A stretch of 16,528 bases of DNA from an uncultured Clostridia bacterium (GTDB lineage Bacteria; Bacillota; Clostridia; Oscillospirales; Oscillospiraceae). The notes beneath the pieces were generated by a model that saw only the letters and a program-made list of their open reading frames with translations, ran no database searches and was not told where the DNA came from. Location: contig CAMWSZ010000020.1 of assembly GCA_947177005.1 (NCBI GenBank), positions 1 to 16,528 on the forward strand, given 5' to 3'. Positions 13,028 through 16,528 of the stretch are shown piece after piece (the first letter of the stretch is position 1; every line of letters starts with the position of its first letter). The position numbers and the translations under genes are program-made.

Positions 13028-13387
13028 ATGACTTTCTCTCAGTTTGAAGAGCTGGCAAATAATGGCGTGATTGTTGAATGCAAGACGGTTCTTCAAAGAA
13101 GGAATGTTCTTGAATTATTTCAAGAAATGGGATTTGAGGCTGGTGCCGCCTCTAAAGCCCACCTTGTCTTGGATGTAGAAGAAGACAAAGATACCAGATT
13201 TATGCACCCTGGCGTTAATGCCAACTCAAGACGTGTATCATGCTACAGAAAATTTGATGAAGCTCGAAGCACAATAGGCCATGGTGTTTACTACCAGGAT
13301 ATTGCAAATCTTGCTGAGAACCCGAGATTATTAGATGATCGAAGTGATGAAGAGTTCTTAAAAGATTTCGCACTGCTAATCCAATAG
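13028..13387 (+). CDS. Unknown 119-residue protein
   Basis: Strong ribosome site TAGGAGGA before the ATG. The N-terminus (FSQFEELANNGVIVECKTVLQRRNVLELFQEMGF) has a helix-strand-helix pattern, then HLVLDVEEDKD, an Arg/Tyr-rich middle and an acidic helical C-terminus (DRSDEEFLKDFALL). The overall layout (strand, helix with 'E.FQEMGF', later 'C-Y-R' strand and final helix) is loosely like the two paralogues at 2417-3120, but not enough to call homology. It lies between the GP88-like and HNH genes on the same strand. Confidence 0.7.
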   Translation: MTFSQFEELANNGVIVECKTVLQRRNVLELFQEMGFEAGAASKAHLVLDVEEDKDTRFMHPGVNANSRRVSCYRKFDEARSTIGHGVYYQDIANLAENPRLLDDRSDEEFLKDFALLIQ

Positions 13388-13430
13388 CATCCTGCGCGGT
13401 AAGGAGATAGCAAACAGGAGGTGTGGGCAG

Positions 13431-13955
13431 ATATCGGAAAGAGATAAGAAGAGCAGAATTGAACTATTTGACACTTATGGTATTCTCTGTATTGGTACAG
13501 CGGAGTTTTTGTTTGATTTAGATAATCTCGCCTTGATTGAAAGCCGCAGCTGGTATCGGGATAAAGACGGGTATCTTGTGAGCTGCTACTTCTATAACGG
13601 AAAACGGCGGTTAGTTCGTTATCACAGAATTGTGTTAAATGCCAAGCCTGGACAATTTGTTGACCATATCAATAAGAACCGGGCCGACAATCGAAAATGC
13701 AATCTGCGATGCTGCAATCGAGATGAGAACGATCGAAACCGCAGTATTTATTCTACCAATACCTCCGGAGTAACCGGAGTTTACTTTGATAGGCAGCGCA
13801 ACCAATGGGCGGCAAGTATCTCATATAACAAAAAAAGAATGCTTATTGGCCGGTTTGTAGCGAAAGAAGATGCGATCAAAGCTCGCCTTGAAAAGGAGGC
13901 AGAGCTGTTCAAAGAGTTTGCCCCACAAACGGCATTGTGGAGCATAGCGGATTAG
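13431..13955 (+). CDS. HNH endonuclease with AP2 DNA-binding domain
   Basis: A homing-type nuclease, which cuts one or both DNA strands and is usually selfish in phages. The HNH core is RYHRIV, then VDHINKNRADNRKCNLR with the DHIN and NRADN...NL signature residues. The AP2-type domain follows (SGVTGVYFDRQRNQWAASIS, then a strand pair and helix). The usual start would be TTG 13509, but the frame is open and family-like upstream (ERDKKSRIELFDTYGILCIG), and AGGAGGT at 13416-13422 points at ATA 13431 with ideal spacing. So the gene probably starts at a non-standard ATA, or an ATG has mutated. From 13431 it encodes 174 residues. Confidence 0.85.
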   Translation: MSERDKKSRIELFDTYGILCIGTAEFLFDLDNLALIESRSWYRDKDGYLVSCYFYNGKRRLVRYHRIVLNAKPGQFVDHINKNRADNRKCNLRCCNRDENDRNRSIYSTNTSGVTGVYFDRQRNQWAASISYNKKRMLIGRFVAKEDAIKARLEKEAELFKEFAPQTALWSIAD

Positions 13956-13967
13956 GAGTAGTTCCGT

Positions 13968-14147
13968 ATGGAAATTTTGAAACCTTGTCCTTTTTGCAGC
14001 AGTAAAGCAAGACTGTTTACAGCTTTTGGAACCATAGTAGAATGTGAAAAATGTGGAGCAAAAATATACGATTTTACAGAAGAAAAAGCGATCAAAAAAT
14101 GGAACAGAAGGGTGATTGTAGATATCGCAAGCAGCCGTAAAAGCTGA
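13968..14147 (+). CDS. Lar-like (restriction alleviation) zinc-ribbon protein
   Basis: A 59-residue protein of the pattern KPCPFCSS...VECEKCGAKI...AIKKWNRR, which is the Lar-type layout: two CxxC knuckles and an A-W-N-R end. The Rac-prophage Lar protein reduces restriction by host type I enzymes; most relatives have no tested function, so this is a family assignment only. The ATG at 13968 follows TAGGAG, 12 bases after the HNH gene. It ends in a short basic tail (SSRKS). Confidence 0.72.
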   Translation: MEILKPCPFCSSKARLFTAFGTIVECEKCGAKIYDFTEEKAIKKWNRRVIVDIASSRKS

Positions 14148-14192
14148 TACGTCCCCTATGTTTGCAAGAATACACTGAAAACAAGGATGAGT

Positions 14193-14531
14193 ATGGTGAT
14201 GCTTATGGGAAAGCAATTCAAGGAAAGAACCGAGTCACGCATGGTCAAGGTCACAGATAACTGGTGTCCATGTTATCCCAATAACGAGATCTGTCTATCC
14301 ATTGTTCTTCGATCGTACAAACCATACCCAAAAGCCGGTGAGGACAAAACCGTATACTATGTGAAGATAATGGCATGGGGAATGGATGATACTGGCGTAG
14401 AGCTGGAGTTTGACGGTAGCAGGGGGTGTGCAGAGAGCAGATATAGTTTCTGGAAGACGCATATTTTTGACAAAGTCTTTGACGGCGTAGATATGAAGTG
14501 GTTCTTTGAACATGCATTTGTGCCAGCATAA
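14193..14531 (+). CDS. Unknown phage-type protein, 112 residues
   Basis: I do not recognise a named family. Four in-frame ATG codons (14187, 14193, 14199, 14205) lie close together; 14193 has the best spacing from AAGGA. The protein has VTDNWCPCYPNNEICLS near residue 25, then a strand-rich middle (YYVKIMAWGMDDTGVELEF), a SRYSFWKTHIFDKVFDGVDMKWF segment and a short end. It reads as a compact beta-rich domain with a WFFEH helix. It is flanked by Lar-like and zinc-ribbon genes on the same strand. Confidence 0.7.
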   Translation: MVMLMGKQFKERTESRMVKVTDNWCPCYPNNEICLSIVLRSYKPYPKAGEDKTVYYVKIMAWGMDDTGVELEFDGSRGCAESRYSFWKTHIFDKVFDGVDMKWFFEHAFVPA

Positions 14532-14553
14532 AATAAATTGGGTGGTGATGAAA

Positions 14554-14853
14554 TTGAATCCATGTATAGAGCTCTGCTGGAATCGATACAGCAGGCATTA
14601 TTCTCCTGAGTGCGATAATAAATGCGACTATGCAAAGGCGGTTTTAGAAAACAAAGCGCTCAAACAGTCACTCGTTCAATCGGCATCTGAACAAGCCGCA
14701 GCTGAACATGGACGGTGGCTCGATGAATATATGGTTGACCAGGAAAATTTGTCTATGGAGTGCTCTGCCTGTGGCGGCAGGCATATTGCATATTGGAAGA
14801 CTATAGTGCCTTATTGTCCAAATTGCGGTGCAAAAATGGACTTAAAGGGATAA
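14554..14853 (+). CDS. Zinc-ribbon protein, 99 residues
   Basis: I chose TTG 14554, eight bases after GGGTGG; ATG 14548 is in frame but very close to that site. The N-terminal part has a Cys/Tyr-rich segment (CIELCWNRYSRHYSPECDNKC), then a helix (ALKQSLVQSASEQAAAEHG). The C-terminal 35 residues form a classical zinc ribbon, CSACGG...YCPNCGAKM. Proteins with this late CPNCGAKM ribbon are common in phages of Firmicutes, with no assigned role. Confidence 0.72.
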   Translation: MNPCIELCWNRYSRHYSPECDNKCDYAKAVLENKALKQSLVQSASEQAAAEHGRWLDEYMVDQENLSMECSACGGRHIAYWKTIVPYCPNCGAKMDLKG

Positions 14854-14871
14854 TTTTGAGGAGGTAAAACA

Positions 14872-15036
14872 ATGGAAACAAAAAGGGATATGTCCCTGGC
14901 GTGTGAGATGCGTTACGAAGAATACTGGGCCGCAGTTCACATTCAGAAGGCCATGACGCAGGAAGACTTCGATAAGTGGCTGCACGACAACTGCTACCGG
15001 TGCAAGTTCATGAGCGAAATCTGTATGAAAAAATAA
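14872..15036 (+). CDS. Small Cys-containing protein, 54 residues
   Basis: A short frame with an excellent GAGGAGGT ribosome site before ATG 14872. The protein is METKRDMSLACEM, then an aromatic helix (YEEYWAAVHIQKAM), QEDFDKWLHDNC and YRCKF...ICMKK. The C-terminal cysteines (NCYRCKFMSEIC) could bind one metal ion. A good hairpin follows seven bases after the stop. Function unknown. Confidence 0.68.
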   Translation: METKRDMSLACEMRYEEYWAAVHIQKAMTQEDFDKWLHDNCYRCKFMSEICMKK

Positions 15037-15042
15037 TCTGAT

Positions 15043-15076
15043 AGCAGCTCCCACCATTCGTTTGGCGGGAGCTGCT
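15043..15076 (+). terminator. Terminator after the 14872 gene
   Basis: Perfect 10-bp arms AGCAGCTCCC (15043-15052) and GGGAGCTGCT (15067-15076) with a 14-base loop, followed by GAATTGTTT. The tail is only partly T-rich. Confidence 0.6.
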
Positions 15077-15165
15077 GAATTGTTTGTGCAGCGAATATAT
15101 GCCAAAACTGCGGAGCCGAGTATATCAGCAGGCCATATATAACAAGTAAAAAGGGGTGAAATGAT

Positions 15166-15354
15166 TTGAAATGTCCGTTTGAAAAAGAACTGCAAGCAGG
15201 AACAATGGTGTGCGATTACATGGAATGTAAACCTCCAGTTGGAGTAGAACAATGCCCAACAGATATTTTTAATCGCTGTCAAGGTGATGAAGAAACTGTA
15301 GAGTTTCCAGCAGACGATGCGGCTCCTATAAAGAATAGTTTGGTGGTGGAATAA
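15166..15354 (+). CDS. Small cysteine-rich acidic protein, 62 residues, TTG start
   Basis: TTG 15166 lies seven bases after AAGGGGTG; nearby ATG codons are out of frame. The protein has five cysteines spaced CPFEK, MVCDYMECK, EQCPTD and NRCQGD, followed by an acidic tail (DEETVEFPADDAAP). The spacing (C-x12-C-x4-C) could hold a metal site. Its stop directly abuts the next ATG. Function unknown. Confidence 0.6.
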   Translation: MKCPFEKELQAGTMVCDYMECKPPVGVEQCPTDIFNRCQGDEETVEFPADDAAPIKNSLVVE

Positions 15355-15406
15355 ATGTGGCTATACAGAAAATTCCTCTTGTCTAACTGGTTGCAGCGAG
15401 CAACTA
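15355..15406 (+). pseudogene. Start of a reading frame cut by the IS630-type element
   Basis: ATG 15355 follows the previous stop without a gap. The frame reads MWLYRKFLLSNWLQRAT and then enters the insertion sequence at 15407. If the element and one TA copy are removed, the frame continues without a stop through 16421 to the window edge (about 41 more codons, including KTRFCMVVYSC). That is short enough to be chance. No domain is recognised, so whether this was a working gene is unsettled. Confidence 0.35.
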
Positions 15407-15421
15407 TAGCAATCATCAAAA
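15407..15421. repeat. Left terminal inverted repeat of the IS
   Basis: TAGCAATCATCAAAA; it pairs with 16404-16418 at 14 of 15 positions. The preceding TA (15405-15406) is the target duplication. Confidence 0.85.
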
Positions 15422-16358
15422 CTACTGACAGAAGAAGACAGAATTGAACCAGTGCTGGCAATCACGAAGGGAAACAAGGTCCAGAGCCCGAGAGACAGAC
15501 TGTGGGAGATCGTCTGGTGAACGGACTTTCCATGCACGGAGAAAAGCCTTCATTTTGGACCACATTTTTTCAATAGGATTGAGATCCGGGCTGTAGGGAG
15601 GAAGATATACCGGGGTAATACCATGAGAAGCCAGCAATTCGCCCACAGCTTTCATACGATGGGTACGCATATTATCCATCACGACAATATCCCCCGGATG
15701 CAGAGTGGGAAGCAGTGTGTCCTTCAAATAGGTCAGGAAACGCTCTCCGGTCGTTCCGCCCTGGTAAGTGGTAAAAACTTTCTCTCCGTTGAAGCGAATA
15801 GACGACAATACCGTTGTGGTTTTCGGTGTATTGAGCGGTGCGTGGTCTACTACTCGCTGAGAAGACGGTGCTCTCCCGTAACGCCGCGTCAGATTGGTAT
15901 TAACGCCGCTTTCGTCCAGAAATACCTGATGTTCTGCCATTTCTGCTGTGATGTTTTCCTTCCACAGTTCCCTTTTTTCCTGTACGTCGAAGACGGTCAC
16001 GCTCACTTGCGTACCGTGTCTTCTTTTTCAACGTATAGCCCAGAGACAAGATCGCTCGCTCTACTGTGGAATAACTGGCATCCAGTCCCAGTTTTTCTTG
16101 TATCTCCTCTACCGTGCTATCCGGATTCTCGTCCATGCTTTTTGGGATTTCCTCTTTATCCTCCGCTGTCAGTAATGGTTTCCGGCCTCGTTGGCTGGTT
16201 CGCAACGCCACGCTCCCTGTTTCTCGTTTTTGCTGCGCTAACCGATATACTGTTCGCTCACTTACCGAATATGCCGCTGCGATTGTTTTGGCATCTCCTG
16301 TCTTTTCATACCCTTTTACCAGCAGTTCCCGCGCTTCATTATGCAGCATTTCTATCAT
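15422..16358 (-). CDS. IS630-family transposase, DDE type, +1 frameshift
   Basis: Cuts and joins the element's ends. The first frame (from ATG 16358, behind GAGGGAGAGGGG) has an N-terminal helix-turn-helix region (AKTIAAAYSVSERTVYRLAQ) and a second DNA-binding part (TVEEIQEKLGL...YSTVERAI), ending near KKKTRYASERDRL. The second frame continues DVQEKRELWKENI with the catalytic residues: Asp148 (VFLDESG), Asp228 (DIVVMDNMRTH) and Glu263 (NPIEKMW), giving the DD34E spacing of IS630. Joined length is about 311 residues. The switch is at CTT-CGA-C (plus positions 15986-15992): slipping by +1 on CTT gives GAC next, as at the prfB site. It is either programmed or a one-base error. Confidence 0.88.
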
Positions 16359-16403
16359 CCCCTCTCCCTCTGTTATACCACTCTTGTCAATACCTGCCAC
16401 TAT

Positions 16404-16418
16404 TTTTGATGGTTGCTA
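16404..16418. repeat. Right terminal inverted repeat of the IS
   Basis: Complement of TAGCAACCATCAAAA, followed by TA (16419-16420). See the left repeat. Confidence 0.85.
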
Positions 16419-16420
16419 TA

Positions 16421-16528
16421 AAACGCGCTTCTGCATGGTTGTGTACTCCTGTTTTAATTTTAATAGCTGGTTTCAACGCTGCTCTTTTCCGTATACATTT
16501 TGTAAAATACTTCCGCAATCCGTGCAGG
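16421..16528. other. Right flank beyond the IS
   Basis: About 108 bases of AT-rich sequence to the window edge. No gene start is seen. It is the expected continuation of the sequence interrupted at 15406 (see the entry for 15355-15406). Confidence 0.4.

Larger units (their letters stand above)
15407..16418 (-). mobile_element. IS630-family insertion sequence, 1012 bp, complete
   Basis: Bounded by inverted repeats (TAGCAATCATCAAAA at 15407-15421, and the complement of TAGCAACCATCAAAA at 16404-16418; one mismatch in 15) and flanked by TA on both sides (15405-15406, 16419-16420), the target duplication typical of this family. It contains one transposase on the minus strand, split by a +1 shift. 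Both ends being intact argues for a fairly recent insertion. Confidence 0.88.

Noticed and set aside
15079..15159. CQNCGAEYISR-like fragment after the 15043 terminator
   Set aside because: Looks like half of a zinc ribbon but has no start codon, no ribosome site and only about 26 codons; at best a gene remnant.
15970..15985. A-AAA-AAG slippery run in the transposase
   Set aside because: It is in phase for a -1 shift, but the downstream catalytic frame lies at +1, so slipping here would not join the two halves.
1..16528. CRISPR array or retron-type elements
   Set aside because: No regularly spaced repeats and no reverse-transcriptase motif were seen on either strand.

Overview
The window looks like accessory DNA of a Clostridia-type Firmicute. 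It is most likely from a large phage, prophage or phage-derived element. The evidence is: strong AGGAGG-type ribosome sites and frequent TTG starts; a dense run of short, mostly unnamed genes on one strand; many tiny CxxC (zinc-ribbon) proteins; a lone tRNA-like gene; a GP88-like protein; an HNH/AP2 homing-type endonuclease; and a Lar-like protein. No structural, replication or integration genes are visible, so 'phage' is inferred from gene style rather than from hallmark genes.

Layout. 1-354: no supported gene. 355-831 (minus): an unknown gene with its own terminator. 1098-3577 (plus): an operon-like run of nine small unknown genes, including two tandem paralogues and a mini zinc-ribbon protein. 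3744-4459: a GC-rich two-gene islet, a 133-residue protein and a ubiquitin-like beta-grasp protein, each followed by nearly the same GC-rich hairpin. 4508-4800: a degenerate-looking tRNA and a stretch rich in inverted repeats. 4811-5347: an acidic unknown protein. 5380-5711: a non-coding region with a candidate promoter overlapped by a 15-bp dyad, and a second 11-bp dyad.

5712-11976 is the centre of the window. It is a co-directional cluster with no strong internal terminator: nicotinamidase, PRPP synthetase, a PP-loop (PAPS-reductase-like) protein, a mini zinc-ribbon protein, a NAMPT/NadV-family phosphoribosyltransferase, NAD synthetase NadE, a small coiled protein, a one-helix membrane protein and an SPFH/Band-7 protein. 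Together the enzymes give nicotinamide -> nicotinate -> nicotinate mononucleotide (with PRPP made in place) -> (host adenylyltransferase) -> nicotinate adenine dinucleotide -> NAD. The phosphoribosyltransferase lacks the aspartate that recognises the nicotinamide amide group, which agrees with a deamidated route. Three genes in this cluster carry single-base lesions: a one-base deletion in the PP-loop gene, an in-frame TAA in the nadV-like gene, and a one-base deletion near the start of the 10.5-kb gene. They could be decay, sequencing error or (less likely) recoding.

12113-15354 is a further run of small phage-type genes (GP88-like, HNH-AP2 with an apparent ATA start, Lar-like, several zinc-ribbon proteins). 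15407-16418 is a complete IS630-family insertion sequence with 15-bp terminal repeats and a TA target duplication. Its transposase is split by a +1 frameshift at a CTT-CGA-C site resembling the prfB slip site. It has inserted into a short reading frame that begins at 15355.
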